From Pseudomonas berkeleyensis (lineage in GTDB: Bacteria; Pseudomonadota; Gammaproteobacteria; Pseudomonadales; Pseudomonadaceae), in assembly GCF_014109765.1 (NCBI RefSeq), contig NZ_CP059139.1:1860001-1924000 (forward strand): a stretch of 64,000 nucleotides of DNA. The letters are read 5' to 3'. This document shows positions 38,959 through 48,222 of this stretch, in pieces. Position 1 is the first letter of the stretch; each line of letters opens with the position of its first letter. The position numbers and the translations under genes are program-made. Under the pieces are notes generated by a model that searched no databases, had not been told where the DNA came from, and saw only the letters and a list, made by a program, of their open reading frames with translations.

Positions 38959-39966
38959 ATGGCTCTCATCAAAAAAGAAGCGCCGGAGTTTGACGTCGAC
39001 GATGAGCTGCTCCTCATGGAGCCAGGCATCGTTTTGGGCGAGGATCAGAGTGATGAGGTGGAAACACCCGTTGCGCGTACCAAGGCCAAGCACGCCACCC
39101 CCTCCAAGCAACACAAGTACATCGACTACACCCGGGCGCTGGACGCCACTCAGCTTTACCTCAACGAAATCGGCTTTTCTCCCCTGCTTACTCCCGAAGA
39201 GGAAGTGCACTTCGCGCGGCTGGCGCAGAAGGGCGACCCTGCCGGGCGCAAGCGCATGATCGAAAGCAACCTGCGCCTGGTGGTGAAGATTGCTCGACGC
39301 TACGTCAATCGTGGTCTTTCTCTGCTCGATCTGATCGAGGAGGGCAACCTGGGCCTGATTCGCGCCGTGGAGAAATTCGATCCGGAGCGGGGGTTCCGGT
39401 TTTCGACTTATGCGACCTGGTGGATTCGCCAGACCATCGAACGCGCCATCATGAACCAGACTCGCACCATTCGTCTGCCGATTCATGTGGTCAAAGAGCT
39501 GAACGTATACCTGCGTGCGGCTCGCGAGCTGACCCAGAAGCTCGATCATGAGCCTTCCGCGGAAGAGATTGCCAACCTGCTGGAAAAACCGGTGGGCGAG
39601 GTCAAGCGCATGCTCGGTCTCAACGAGCGAGTGTCCTCGGTGGATGTCTCTCTCGGCCCGGACTCGGACAAGACGTTGCTCGATACGCTGACCGATGACC
39701 GACCGACAGACCCCTGCGAGTTGTTGCAGGATGACGATCTGTCGCAGAGCATCGACCAGTGGTTGTCGGATCTGACCGACAAGCAGCGCGAAGTCGTCGT
39801 GCGCCGCTTTGGTTTACGTGGTCACGAGAGCTGCACTCTGGAAGAGGTGGGGCAGGAGATCGGCTTGACGCGTGAGCGGGTGCGGCAGATTCAGGTCGAA
39901 GCACTCAAGCGTCTGCGTGAGATTCTCGAGAAGAACGGCCTTTCCAGTGATGCGCTGTTTCAGTAG
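38959..39966 (+). CDS. rpoS: RNA polymerase sigma factor RpoS
   Basis: This 335-residue stationary-phase sigma factor has region 1.2 ([17 protein letters not shown]), region 2 ([31 protein letters not shown] and [18 protein letters not shown]), region 3 and region 4.2 ([20 protein letters not shown]). AGGGA lies 11 bases before the ATG. It is followed by a strong terminator and the rsmZ locus. Confidence 0.98.
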   Translation: MALIKKEAPEFDVDDELLLMEPGIVLGEDQSDEVETPVARTKAKHATPSKQHKYIDYTRALDATQLYLNEIGFSPLLTPEEEVHFARLAQKGDPAGRKRMIESNLRLVVKIARRYVNRGLSLLDLIEEGNLGLIRAVEKFDPERGFRFSTYATWWIRQTIERAIMNQTRTIRLPIHVVKELNVYLRAARELTQKLDHEPSAEEIANLLEKPVGEVKRMLGLNERVSSVDVSLGPDSDKTLLDTLTDDRPTDPCELLQDDDLSQSIDQWLSDLTDKQREVVVRRFGLRGHESCTLEEVGQEIGLTRERVRQIQVEALKRLREILEKNGLSSDALFQ

Positions 39967-39984
39967 CGCGCAGTCTTGATCATG

Positions 39985-40009
39985 AACCCGGCTTCGGCCG
40001 GGTTTTTTC
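39985..40009 (+). terminator. Intrinsic terminator after rpoS
   Basis: AACCCGGC and GCCGGGTT pair around TTCG and continue into six T residues, 19 bases after the rpoS stop. Confidence 0.88.
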
Positions 40010-40019
40010 TGTGCGGCCA

Positions 40020-40037
40020 TGTAAGTCATCACTTACA
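40020..40037. promoter_or_regulatory. GacA-type upstream activating sequence for rsmZ
   Basis: TGTAAG-TCATCA-CTTACA is a perfect match to the palindromic TGTAAG-N6-CTTACA box bound by GacA upstream of rsm small RNA genes. Its centre is about 180 bases before the predicted rsmZ start, the usual distance. Confidence 0.9.
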
Positions 40038-40175
40038 GCTGCTGTCAGTGTTCGTGCCGCGCGAGTGACGGTATCTCTTGATTATTTAATGCGTCTTTTC
40101 TCAAGTATTTGTTTTTAAAGTATTTTTACCTTATTGATCAAAGTGCTTGAACGTATTTATGGTCATTCAGTCGGG

Positions 40176-40203
40176 TTGTCCTGGCTGCTGTAGAGGCTAC
40201 TAT
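40176..40203 (+). promoter_or_regulatory. Predicted sigma-70 promoter of rsmZ
   Basis: TTGTCC (40176-40181) and TACTAT (40198-40203) are spaced by 16 bases and place the transcription start near 40209-40211, just before the first rsmZ stem-loop. Confidence 0.65.
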
Positions 40204-40209
40204 CACCCA

Positions 40210-40340
40210 CGTGCTCAGGGACAAGCACAGATCATCAGGACGTGATCAGGAACATCGCAAGAGGCGATTCATCAGGACGATGAGTTGGGAAACAAAGGGA
40301 CTAGGGAATAAAAGTGGGCGGCGCGAGCCGCCCCTTTTTT
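40210..40340 (+). ncRNA. rsmZ: RsmZ small RNA (RsmA/CsrA antagonist)
   Basis: The 131-base region has seven GGA motifs. Three are shown in hairpin loops: GTGCT/AGCAC at 40211-40228, GATCA/TGATC at 40230-40247 and TCAT/ATGA at 40269-40283. Single-stranded GGGA motifs and a terminator follow. This is the design of Rsm RNAs that sequester RsmA. The position between rpoS and fdxA and the orientation opposite to fdxA match known rsmZ. The perfect GacA box upstream supports GacS/GacA control. Confidence 0.92.
40316..40340 (+). terminator. rsmZ terminator
   Basis: GGGCGGC and GCCGCCC form a 7-bp stem with a GCGA loop, followed by C and six T residues. Confidence 0.9.
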
Positions 40341-40397
40341 GCCTGCAATTCAGGGTGACCGCCCGCTGATCCGTGCGCAAAGCTTGCCCCTGGAAAG

Positions 40398-40423
40398 TAA
40401 AAGACCCGCACTTGGCGGGTCTT
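40398..40423 (-). terminator. Intrinsic terminator of fdxA
   Basis: On the minus strand AAGACCCGC and GCGGGTCTT form a 9-bp stem with a 5-base loop and run into TTTTA. It lies 18 bases past the fdxA stop. Confidence 0.8.
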
Positions 40424-40440
40424 CGTGTTTCTGGGCGAGC

Positions 40441-40764
40441 TCAGCGCTCCAGGTGTTGCAGCTTGTCCTTCACGCCATCCCACTCTTCGGCGTCCGGCAG
40501 AGCATCTTTCCTTTCGGTGATGTTTGGCCAGACTTCTGCCAGTTCGGCGTTCAGCTCGATGAACTCCTGCATGCCGTCAGGCACTTCGTCTTCGGAGAAA
40601 ATTGCCTGGGCTGGGCATTCTGGCTCGCACAGGGCGCAGTCGATGCACTCGTCCGGATGGATGACCAGAAAGTTCGGGCCTTCGTAGAAGCAATCGACCG
40701 GGCAGACCTCCACACAGTCGGTGTATTTGCACTTGATGCAGTTGTCGGTGACGACGAAGGTCAT
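40441..40764 (-). CDS. fdxA: 7Fe ferredoxin FdxA
   Basis: This 107-residue soluble electron carrier begins [20 protein letters not shown]. The Cys pattern ([18 protein letters not shown], then [12 protein letters not shown]) matches a 3Fe-4S plus 4Fe-4S ferredoxin of the Azotobacter FdI type. The acidic C-terminal extension is normal for this subfamily. It is convergent with rsmZ, and mutS lies 140 bases upstream on the same strand. Confidence 0.95.
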   Translation of the reverse strand: MTFVVTDNCIKCKYTDCVEVCPVDCFYEGPNFLVIHPDECIDCALCEPECPAQAIFSEDEVPDGMQEFIELNAELAEVWPNITERKDALPDAEEWDGVKDKLQHLER

Positions 40765-40904
40765 GTCTGATTCTCTCCTCGGGCGGCAGTCTGGGCCCTT
40801 TCTGCGAAGGGCTGCCAGGCGCTTTGTCAGTAGCCGCGGCTCAGGCTGTAAACCGGGGCGGTCGTAAAATTGCGCGCGATTCTAGCAGTTTGCGCGCGGC
40901 AGCG

Positions 40905-43484
40905 TTAGATCCGCGTCTTCCATGCATATAACAGCTCAAGGGCTTTGCGCGGCGTCAGATCATCGGGGTTGATCTTGCCCAGCTCTTCCACGAGTGGATG
41001 CGGCACGCTGGCGAACAGGTCGCTCTGCATCGGTGCCGAGCTGTTGCCTGGAGTCTGCGAGGGCAAGTCATGCGGCAGGCTGGTGGTTTCCAGGCGTGCC
41101 AGATGCTCGCGAGCGCGGCTGATTACCGTGCCAGGCACGCCTGCCAGTTGTGCCACGGCCAGACCATAGCTCTGGCTTGCCGGCCCGGGTTGGACATGAT
41201 GAAGGAAGACGATGCGTTCGTTGTGTTCGGTCGCTGAAAGATGCACGTTGGCCACTACAGGCTCGCTTTCCGGCAATACGGTCAGCTCGAAGTAATGGGT
41301 GGCGAACAGGGTGAATGCACGCAGGCGGGCCAGGTGTTCGGCTGCCGACCACGCTAGCGACAGACCATCGAAGGTGCTGGTGCCGCGACCGACTTCATCC
41401 ATCAGCACCAGGCTGCGCTCGCTGGCGTTGTGCAGGATATTGGCGGTTTCGCTCATCTCGACCATGAAGGTCGAGCGTCCGCCTGCCAGGTCGTCCGAAG
41501 AGCCGATACGGGTGAATATACGGTCGACCAGAGATAGTTCGCAGGCTGCTGCCGGTACGAAGCTGCCGATATGGGCCAGCAGGACGATCAGTGCGGTCTG
41601 GCGCATGTAGGTGGATTTACCACCCATGTTCGGGCCGGTGATGATCAGCATGCGGCGACTGTCGTCGAGATCCAGGTCGTTGGCTACGAATGGCGTGGTC
41701 AATACCTGCTCGACTACCGGGTGACGGCCTTGGTCGATGCGCATGCATGGCTCGTCGACGAAGCGCGGGCGGTTCAGGTCGAGGTTCAGCGCGCGCTCGG
41801 CCAGGTTGCTCAGCACGTCCAGTTCGGCCAGGGCGGCAGCGCTGTCCTGCAATGGCGCCAGGTGACCAATCAGGCGCTCCAGCAATTCGTCGTAGAGCAT
41901 CTTCTCGCGGGCCAGGGCACGGCTCTTGGCGGAAAGCGCCTTGTCTTCGAACTCCTTCAGCTCAGGGGTGATGAAACGCTCGGCACCTTTGAGCGTCTGC
42001 CTGCGGATGTAGTCGGCCGGTGCCGATTCGGCCTGTTTGCTCGGCAGTTCGATGAAGTAGCCGTGTACGCGGTTGTAGCCGACCTTGAGATTGGCCAGGC
42101 CGGTACGCGTTTTTTCGCGGGCTTCGAGATCCATGAGGAACTGGCCGGCGTTCTCGCTCATCGCCTGCAGTTCATCGAGTTCGGCGTCGTAGCCGGTCTT
42201 GAGGACTCCGCCGTCGCGGATCACCGCAGGTGGATTGTCAATGATCGCCCGGGACAGCAGCTCGGCCAGTTCGGGGTAGGTGGCAATGCTTGCGGCCAAC
42301 TGTTGCAGGTGCGGTGTGTCCAGCGAACTCATTGCCTGCTGCAGTTCGGGGAGGGCGGCCAGGGCGTCACGTAGCCGTGCCAGGTCACGCGGGCGCGCAT
42401 TGCGCAGGCCGATGCGGGCGAGAATGCGCTCGAGATCGCCAATCTCCTTGAGTTGCGGTTGCAGGGTTTCGAAGCGGTAACCGTCGAGCAGGCGAGCGAT
42501 GGCGTCCTGGCGTGCCTCAAGCACGCTACGGTCGCGTAGCGGGCGGTTCAGCCAGCGCCCCAGCAGGCGACTTGCCATGGCGGTCTGGCAGCGATCCATC
42601 ACCGATTGCAGGGTGTTGTCGCGGCCACCTGCAAGGTTGATGTCCAGCTCCAGGTTACGGCGGCTGGCGCCATCGAGGATCACCGTATCATCTAGGCGTT
42701 CATGGCGCAGGCTGCGCAGGTGAGGCAGAGCAGTGCGCTGGGTTTCCTTGGCATAACCGAGCAGGCAGCCGGCGGCGCCGATTGCCAGGGTAAGGTTCTC
42801 GCAGCCGAAGCCTTTCAGATCCTGGGTGCTGAATTGCTGGCACAGGCTCTTGAACGCGCTGTCGCGGTCGAAATCCCATGGCGCGCGACGGCGCGAGCCT
42901 TTGCGTTTTTCGGCTGGCAAGCCCTGGGGCCAGTCGTCGGGGATCAGCAGCTCGGCGGGGCTCAGCCGTTCCAGTTCGGCCAGCAGGTTTTCCCAGCCCT
43001 TGATCTCCTGCACGCTGAAGCGACCGCTGGTGATATCCAGCACAGCCAGGCCGAACAGGCGTTCATCGCCAAGTACGGCGGCTAGCAGGTTGTCGCGGTG
43101 CTCATCGAGCAAGGCTTCATCGCTGATGGTGCCGGGGGTAATGATGCGCACCACCTGACGCTCGACCGGCCCTTTGCTGGTGGCCGGGTCGCCGATCTGT
43201 TCGCAGATCACCACCGATTCGCCGAGCTTGACCAGCTTGGCCAGGTAGCCTTCGAGCGAATGGAAAGGAATGCCACACATGGGGATCGATTGGCCTGCCG
43301 ACTGGCCGCGTGCGGTCAGGGTGATATCGAGCAGCTTGGCTGCCTTCTTCGCGTCTTCGTAGAAAATCTCGTAGAAGTCACCCATGCGATAGAACATCAA
43401 CTGATCCGGGTGCTGGTTCTTCAGCTTCCAGTACTGCTGCATCATCGGAGTGTGCTGAGAGAAATCGGAAATAGCTTTATTCAT
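40905..43484 (-). CDS. mutS: DNA mismatch repair protein MutS
   Basis: This 859-residue mismatch sensor has the mismatch-intercalating Phe37-x-Glu39 in [16 protein letters not shown]. The Walker A is [15 protein letters not shown] near residue 615, the Walker B region is [17 protein letters not shown], and a C-terminal dimer region follows. The start is ATG 43482-43484 ([19 protein letters not shown]). Upstream in-frame codons extend into prophage DNA. No good ribosome-binding site precedes it. The phage integrase stop codon is only 50 bases upstream on the same strand, so the native promoter region may be displaced. Confidence 0.96.
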   Translation of the reverse strand: MNKAISDFSQHTPMMQQYWKLKNQHPDQLMFYRMGDFYEIFYEDAKKAAKLLDITLTARGQSAGQSIPMCGIPFHSLEGYLAKLVKLGESVVICEQIGDPATSKGPVERQVVRIITPGTISDEALLDEHRDNLLAAVLGDERLFGLAVLDITSGRFSVQEIKGWENLLAELERLSPAELLIPDDWPQGLPAEKRKGSRRRAPWDFDRDSAFKSLCQQFSTQDLKGFGCENLTLAIGAAGCLLGYAKETQRTALPHLRSLRHERLDDTVILDGASRRNLELDINLAGGRDNTLQSVMDRCQTAMASRLLGRWLNRPLRDRSVLEARQDAIARLLDGYRFETLQPQLKEIGDLERILARIGLRNARPRDLARLRDALAALPELQQAMSSLDTPHLQQLAASIATYPELAELLSRAIIDNPPAVIRDGGVLKTGYDAELDELQAMSENAGQFLMDLEAREKTRTGLANLKVGYNRVHGYFIELPSKQAESAPADYIRRQTLKGAERFITPELKEFEDKALSAKSRALAREKMLYDELLERLIGHLAPLQDSAAALAELDVLSNLAERALNLDLNRPRFVDEPCMRIDQGRHPVVEQVLTTPFVANDLDLDDSRRMLIITGPNMGGKSTYMRQTALIVLLAHIGSFVPAAACELSLVDRIFTRIGSSDDLAGGRSTFMVEMSETANILHNASERSLVLMDEVGRGTSTFDGLSLAWSAAEHLARLRAFTLFATHYFELTVLPESEPVVANVHLSATEHNERIVFLHHVQPGPASQSYGLAVAQLAGVPGTVISRAREHLARLETTSLPHDLPSQTPGNSSAPMQSDLFASVPHPLVEELGKINPDDLTPRKALELLYAWKTRI

Positions 43485-43534
43485 CAGTAGCTTAGAGATT
43501 AGTACAAATTTTTGTGGGGCAGGATTGGGGCAAT
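43485..43534. other. Candidate host-prophage junction (attachment-site region)
   Basis: The 50 bases between mutS and the integrase must contain or abut one prophage end, since mutS is host and int is phage. Two direct copies of TGGGGCA lie at 43515-43521 and 43526-43532, 11 bases apart, and could be integrase arm sites. The core cannot be defined without the other end of the prophage. Confidence 0.55.
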
Positions 43535-44776
43535 TCAGTTGGTGCTTTGCATGCCTGACCAGATGTGCTGCAGCTCGTTTGGGGACTCGTCGTCCATCCA
43601 TTTGGCGTACACCTGAACCAGCATGGTGAAGTCCTTGTGACCCATCTGCTTGGCGATGAACGCGAGGTTACCACGGGCGACCAGGCACCAGCAGGCATAG
43701 GTGTGCCGAGTTTGGTACGGACGGCGCGGGCGGATCTTCGCGCGGCGCTGGATGTTCGCCCACTTGCAGTTCCATGAGGACGGGATGAACCATGGATTGA
43801 CGTGCTTCTTGCGCGCCTGCACGACGGGCGAGAGCAGCGGGGTCACTGTCTCTTGCATAGACTCATGCCTGCTCAACTGCACGTCGATGGTCTGCGGCTC
43901 GATGCCGTGCTCGATGGCCAGCAGCTCGCGGCAGGCTTCCAGTGCTGGCGGGAACAGCAGCACCGTGCGGCGCTTGCCGGTCTTTGGCAGCTTGAAGGTG
44001 CCCTGGCTGGTGATGGCACGGTTGATGTGGATCTGCCCCTTCGCCAGGTCGATGTCCTCCCTGGCCAGCGCACCCAGTTCGCCGGGGCGTATGCCGGTGT
44101 ACACGGCCAGGGTCACTGCTGCCCGATCCATGGGGTGAAGGCATCCCTTGTTTAGCAGCTCGGCCAGCTCGGCTTTGGTGAGTGGGTCGGGGTCGCGGTC
44201 GGTCATCTCGAAACGGGTGCAGGCACTTGCCAGCCCCGGCCGGCAATAGCCGTTTGCTTCGCACCAGCCCAGGAACCCGGCGAGGACGGCCAGGTAGTGG
44301 TTCACCGTCGAGGTGGTGCGGGTAGTGATCAGCGTGACGCGCAGGTTCTGGATGTCCTCGGGCATCAGTACGCTGGCCAGTCGGTCTTTGCCCAGTAACT
44401 CGATGCAGATGTCGAGTGCCAGGACATAGCGGCGTTCGGTTTCCTCGGTGATGTCGACGGCCTTGAGCGGCTTGTAACGGGCCAGCAACAGGTGCAGGCG
44501 CTCGTCGCGGTTGCTGCTGTAGTTGCCGGCCTGGCGGGACTCGGGGAAGTGCTGGGCATAGTCGAAGGTGCCGGTCTTGATGGCATGAAGCACTGCCGCC
44601 CGGAGCTGGGAGGCGTGCTTGATGTTGGCCTTGGTGACCGGTAAACCGAGGGTTTCGCGGCAGCGGCGGCGCTTCCACATGAACACGATGCGGATGCTGT
44701 TGCCGTGGATCTCGACCCCGGTGTGCTTCGCCAGCTCGGCCTCTAGGCCGCTTCCTGGGGTGACTGCTCTACCCAC
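43535..44776 (-). CDS. int: Prophage tyrosine recombinase (integrase)
   Basis: This 413-residue protein has an N-terminal arm-binding region, a core-binding domain (about 95-185) and a catalytic domain (about 195-400). Catalytic residues are Arg230 in [12 protein letters not shown], Arg357 in [10 protein letters not shown], His380 in MGHKD and the nucleophile Tyr390 in VQVYAKWM. The usual His of the HxxR box is Tyr354 here. The likely start is GTG 44776, overlapping the excisionase-like gene by 34 bases. It is the last gene of the leftward phage operon, and transcription would continue into mutS. Confidence 0.95.
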   Translation of the reverse strand: MGRAVTPGSGLEAELAKHTGVEIHGNSIRIVFMWKRRRCRETLGLPVTKANIKHASQLRAAVLHAIKTGTFDYAQHFPESRQAGNYSSNRDERLHLLLARYKPLKAVDITEETERRYVLALDICIELLGKDRLASVLMPEDIQNLRVTLITTRTTSTVNHYLAVLAGFLGWCEANGYCRPGLASACTRFEMTDRDPDPLTKAELAELLNKGCLHPMDRAAVTLAVYTGIRPGELGALAREDIDLAKGQIHINRAITSQGTFKLPKTGKRRTVLLFPPALEACRELLAIEHGIEPQTIDVQLSRHESMQETVTPLLSPVVQARKKHVNPWFIPSSWNCKWANIQRRAKIRPRRPYQTRHTYACWCLVARGNLAFIAKQMGHKDFTMLVQVYAKWMDDESPNELQHIWSGMQSTN

Positions 44777-44940
44777 TTATCTACCTCCTCGATGTTGATG
44801 AAAATCCGCCCGTCACGCGCCTTGCGCCACATGCGGCCTTGCGACCACATGCCACTCTTAACCTTGTGCTCGATGGCGTTGACGGTGTAACCGAGCAATT
44901 CGGCGGCTTTGGGGATGAGTACCCAGCGAGGTGTGCTCAT
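44743..44940 (-). CDS. Excisionase-like small DNA-binding protein
   Basis: This 65-residue protein starts MSTPRWVLIPKAAELLGYTV and has a predicted winged helix-turn-helix with [14 protein letters not shown] at the end, as in excisionase/AlpA-type proteins. It sits directly upstream of int and overlaps it, the standard xis-int arrangement. Its ATG overlaps the stop of the PP-loop gene (ATGA). The role in directing excision is inferred from fold and position. Confidence 0.8.
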   Translation of the reverse strand: MSTPRWVLIPKAAELLGYTVNAIEHKVKSGMWSQGRMWRKARDGRIFINIEEVDKWVEQSPQEAA

Positions 44941-46007
44941 GCTGCCTCCTCTATCTTCACTGGCTGCCAGTCGCTATCGCATAGGCCGTAGGCGCTGCTG
45001 CAGGCGGTGGAGTCGGCTTCGCCGTCGATGGCCATGAGGTCGTACTGGATGCCGCCGCGTGTTGTTTTCGACCACTCCACGGCCTCGCGAATATTCGCCA
45101 GTGCAACGATCTGCTCCGAGCTCATGTGCTTGATTGATCCTTTCTGGTGCTTGGCGTTGGCCCCTGCGAAGAAGGTTGCTGCGCCGCGCTTGCTGGCCAG
45201 TCGGGTGAGGTGTTCCCACTGCTCAATGCGGTCGATGTGCTCGGGGAAGCGGGCCGCGATCTCGCGCAGCTCGCCTTTGCGGCAGTTGATGCAGGGCATG
45301 CAGCCGACGCGCCCCATGCCGAGGCTGTAGAGCGGGTTCGGTTTAATGCCCATGTAGCGGTGCGCCTCGAACACGCCGGCTACGTCCCAGTTCAGCAGGG
45401 GGCGGTAGTTGTAGAGATTGCCGCCGACGTGTTCGGCCTCGGGCAGATAGCGCCGTGCCTCGGACTCGTCGCGCCTGACGCCTTGCCAGCTGAGAATCAT
45501 GTTCTGGCCATCCATTAGTGGCAGCATCACCTGTTCGATGATGACGTCGCGCTTGAGCGCCTCGGTGCAGAACTGCGCTTTGCGGCTTGGGAAGCGGCCG
45601 CGCCACAGGCATAGGTCAAGGAATGGGATTCCTGTTGGCTGCAGCACCTGCAGCGCTGCTTCTACGACGGTTTCTGCTATGCCCTGGGCGCGCCACTTGG
45701 TGGCGATGAACTCGCGCTTGCGGGCGATCTGGCGGGAGAAGTCCGCGCTGCGGCGTTCAATGGTTACGCCCGTGGCTTGCTCAAGATAGTCGATGTACTC
45801 CAGCGTCAGCTCGTGCTCGTTGCCGGTGTCCGCGAACACGGCGCGCAGGTTGGGCGCACCCTGGGCGATGGCCAGCAGCAGGAGGGCGGTGGAGTCCTTG
45901 CCGCCCGAGACGCTGACGATGTTGTGCTGTTCGCCCAGCAGGATCTCGGTCGGGTGGAATGGCCAACGGATCGCTGTGGCCAGGTCGATTTGGGTTAGGA
46001 CGGTCAT
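44937..46007 (-). CDS. Phage PAPS-reductase-family PP-loop protein
   Basis: This 356-residue protein has the PP-loop SVSGGKDSTALLLL at residues 32-45 and VFADTGNEHELTLEYI, typical of ATP-pyrophosphatase enzymes of the PAPS reductase/DndC group. Cysteines at 147 (RKAQFCTEALKRD) and 236, 239 and 242 (GCMPCINC) could hold an iron-sulfur cluster. It is not in a sulfate-assimilation setting: its neighbours are xis and int, and it is coupled to xis by ATGA. Possible roles are nucleic-acid sulfuration or other modification, or defence and anti-defence. The substrate cannot be read from the sequence. Confidence 0.85.
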   Translation of the reverse strand: MTVLTQIDLATAIRWPFHPTEILLGEQHNIVSVSGGKDSTALLLLAIAQGAPNLRAVFADTGNEHELTLEYIDYLEQATGVTIERRSADFSRQIARKREFIATKWRAQGIAETVVEAALQVLQPTGIPFLDLCLWRGRFPSRKAQFCTEALKRDVIIEQVMLPLMDGQNMILSWQGVRRDESEARRYLPEAEHVGGNLYNYRPLLNWDVAGVFEAHRYMGIKPNPLYSLGMGRVGCMPCINCRKGELREIAARFPEHIDRIEQWEHLTRLASKRGAATFFAGANAKHQKGSIKHMSSEQIVALANIREAVEWSKTTRGGIQYDLMAIDGEADSTACSSAYGLCDSDWQPVKIEEAA

Positions 46008-46075
46008 GCTGCACCCCGCTGGACATGGTGGCAGGGTGCCGGCAAGCTCGGTGTCGCTAGGGCATTGAGGAGTGT

Positions 46076-46702
46076 ATGGACGTGTCCATTCCTAAAAAAA
46101 TGGTGGAGCGGTCCTTGTGGGCGCTCTGGGTATTGCTTGTCGGTGGTGCGTTTCTCTGGATGCTGGTCGGGTCGGTTGCTTACTGGTCTCTGCATGGATG
46201 GCTGCCGGACAAGGCCGCCGATTGGGTGCAAGCAATTGGTAGTGTGGTCGCAATACTGGCGGTCATAGGTGTCAGTTACTGGGAGCGGCGTAATGTCCAG
46301 CTCGATAAGTCCCGCAGCGATTACCAGTACCTTATGCGCGCGTTCAACGCCTCGGTTAGGCTTCAAGGCGCATGCCGCGTGGTGGGGGCATGCATCCAGG
46401 CCGGCCCCGAAGGCACAGCCTTGGAGATATACCAGCGACGCCTCAAGGATCTCTACGAGGGCGTCTGCGAACACAGCTACTCCACATTTGTGGATCTGCA
46501 GTTCGCCGAGGCCTGGGCAGCTCACAAGCGCTGCGTTGCATTGCTCATTGAGGAGCTGGATCTCTACCTTGCCGGTAGTTCTGAGGCAATACTCGATGGC
46601 TGCGAGCACTTGGTTACAGCTGCCGATGATTACGTAGACCAGCTTAAGACTGCATTGCAGCGGCATAGTCGGCTCGTAGGTGAGGGTGCTTGGTCGCATT
46701 AG
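46076..46702 (+). CDS. Two-span membrane protein of unknown function (prophage accessory gene)
   Basis: This 208-residue protein has two hydrophobic spans, about 13-35 (SLWALWVLLVGGAFLWMLVG) and 50-67 (VQAIGSVVAILAVIGVSYW), with a long cytoplasmic C-terminal part predicted to be helical. GAGGAG lies four bases before the ATG. It is transcribed against the surrounding leftward operon, so it needs its own promoter and may be expressed in the lysogen. I do not recognise a named family. Superinfection exclusion is a reasonable but unproven guess. Confidence 0.75.
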   Translation: MDVSIPKKMVERSLWALWVLLVGGAFLWMLVGSVAYWSLHGWLPDKAADWVQAIGSVVAILAVIGVSYWERRNVQLDKSRSDYQYLMRAFNASVRLQGACRVVGACIQAGPEGTALEIYQRRLKDLYEGVCEHSYSTFVDLQFAEAWAAHKRCVALLIEELDLYLAGSSEAILDGCEHLVTAADDYVDQLKTALQRHSRLVGEGAWSH

Positions 46703-46989
46703 CTTGTAGTGCGTATACCCCTCGACAAGCTGCGCGTGCAGGCGGTTTTGAGGGCGGAGCGATGGGCTCAACTCGCGGGCGCGGCGCACGCCTGTCGTGG
46801 GGTGTGCAGCTGCTGCGCAGCTGGCGGGCAGGGGATGGGATGTTGTCGCGCCTTCGGCGCGGCGGTTTATAACGCCCCCGCGCGAGTCCTGCAGGCGGCC
46901 GGCCGGCACCGTGCAAGGCAGGTTCAGCGGGTGGCGGCCGCCGCCGTGCTGTCGCACGGCAGTGGCTACGGTGGTGGCGGGGGCTTGGG
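46703..46989. other. GC-rich stretch with no confident gene
   Basis: Several frames stay open here because of high GC. On the minus strand an ATG near 46992 overlaps the stop of the upstream gene as ATGA and opens a frame that reads on antisense through the membrane-protein gene to 46004. Another minus frame (46644-46916) has only a TTG start. CGCCTTCGGCGCG near 46848 is a small hairpin. I cannot decide whether a short protein is made. Confidence 0.4.
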
Positions 46990-47457
46990 TCATTGGTCGC
47001 CCCCTTGCTGTGGCTGCTTGAGCCCTTCGGGCGAGCCGGACTGTAGGCGCTCGATTGCCTGGCGCGCGGCTTGCTCCGGTGTTGCGCCTTTTCCTGTCGC
47101 GATGGGTTCCGGCTCTTCGCCGAACAGTTCTGCGTGCCACGGCCCCTCGTATTCAGGCGTCAGCGCAATGCGGTACTGCTGCAGGATCTGGCTGAGGTTC
47201 TGGCCATCCAGCATCGGCAGCCAGCCCAGTGGCGTGCCCTGGCCATCGGTGAACTTGTCGTGTGTCCAGTTCCAGCCTGCGAACTGCCAGCGATCTATCT
47301 GGTCGTTCTGGAAGTTGTTCTGGCCGATTGTTGCGAAGGGTTCGTCGCCATCGTCAATGGCGTTCTCATCGAAGCTCACGAGCAAGCGGATAAGCCGCCC
47401 GTCTTTGGGCGCTGAGTGCATGGAAAGCCACGGTGCTGGCAAGGTTTGGACGTTCAC
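46990..47457 (-). CDS. Phage protein of the DUF551-like type
   Basis: This 155-residue protein begins at GTG 47455-47457 (MNVQTLPAPWLSMHSAPKDG). The W-x-M-x-S-A-P-K-D-G opening and the later GWLPM resemble a widespread small phage family of unknown role. GGAGGT is a strong ribosome-binding site six bases upstream. The start overlaps the stop of the HD-domain gene (GTGA), so the pair is coupled. The longer open frame to 47664 is antisense-like and rejected. Confidence 0.72.
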   Translation of the reverse strand: MNVQTLPAPWLSMHSAPKDGRLIRLLVSFDENAIDDGDEPFATIGQNNFQNDQIDRWQFAGWNWTHDKFTDGQGTPLGWLPMLDGQNLSQILQQYRIALTPEYEGPWHAELFGEEPEPIATGKGATPEQAARQAIERLQSGSPEGLKQPQQGGDQ

Positions 47458-48221
47458 GCCTTCACCTCCTGCGCGATGCTCATGAGTCCTGCAGGCGAGG
47501 CAGTTGAGGTGCCGTGGATCAGTTCGCGCTCGGCCTGGGCAAACACCTTGGTGCGGTGGGTGGTGGCCAGCAGCTCCATCAGCTGATGGTGGTAGACCTG
47601 GCGGGCGTGAGTGGGCGTCCATTCGGGGATGGCCTTGGCCAGGGGCTCGACGCCTTCGAGGCATTCCCAGGGCTCGGGGTGCAGGGGCATGAGCTGCTGC
47701 CGCTCGGTGGCCAGGGCGATCATGTCCGCCTCGTGCACGCAGTCAGGCAGCGCCGGGTCAAGGTCGAAGCGTTCGCAGATGGCCAGCCATAGGCGGCGCT
47801 CTATCTGCTTGTAAGTGTCGATCAGGATCGACAGCCCGCCGAACTCAGGGTCGCTGAAAATTCGCTGCTGCTTGGCGAACTCCCAGGCGCTGACAGGGCT
47901 GTGGCTGTGCTGGTTGAGTACCGCCCTCCAGGCGGCGTTGCGGCGCTTGGCGGCCTCGATCATCAGCAGCTTGATGGGGCGGGCAATGTCGGCTATGTAG
48001 GCCTCGGCCGCGTCGTGCAGCAGGGCGGCCAGCTTGTGTTCCTGCGGCACGATGTCGGCGACGATCAGGGAATGCTGGGCGACCGAGTAGTGGTGGCGGG
48101 TCTGGCCATTGAAGCGGCAGACGTGGGCCAGGCCGTGGCAGATGTCGTCAATGCGGATCTGCTTGGCCTGGGGCTTGAGGATGTCCACCTGGGTGGCGCT
48201 TTGGGTGAGTATCCAAGTCAT
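47454..48221 (-). CDS. HD-domain phosphohydrolase (YfbR-like nucleotidase type)
   Basis: This 255-residue protein has the HD signature spread over RHHYSVAQHSLIVADIV (first His) and LAALLHDAAEAYIADIARPI (HD pair), with a later Asp in CVHEADMIALATE. This fits metal-dependent 5'-deoxynucleotidases of the YfbR class. Phage members may act on nucleotide pools during infection. The N-terminal QVDILKPQAKQIRIDDICHGLAHVCRF is typical of the phage group. It is coupled to its downstream neighbour. Confidence 0.85.
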   Translation of the reverse strand: MTWILTQSATQVDILKPQAKQIRIDDICHGLAHVCRFNGQTRHHYSVAQHSLIVADIVPQEHKLAALLHDAAEAYIADIARPIKLLMIEAAKRRNAAWRAVLNQHSHSPVSAWEFAKQQRIFSDPEFGGLSILIDTYKQIERRLWLAICERFDLDPALPDCVHEADMIALATERQQLMPLHPEPWECLEGVEPLAKAIPEWTPTHARQVYHHQLMELLATTHRTKVFAQAERELIHGTSTASPAGLMSIAQEVKA

Positions 48222-48222
48222 G

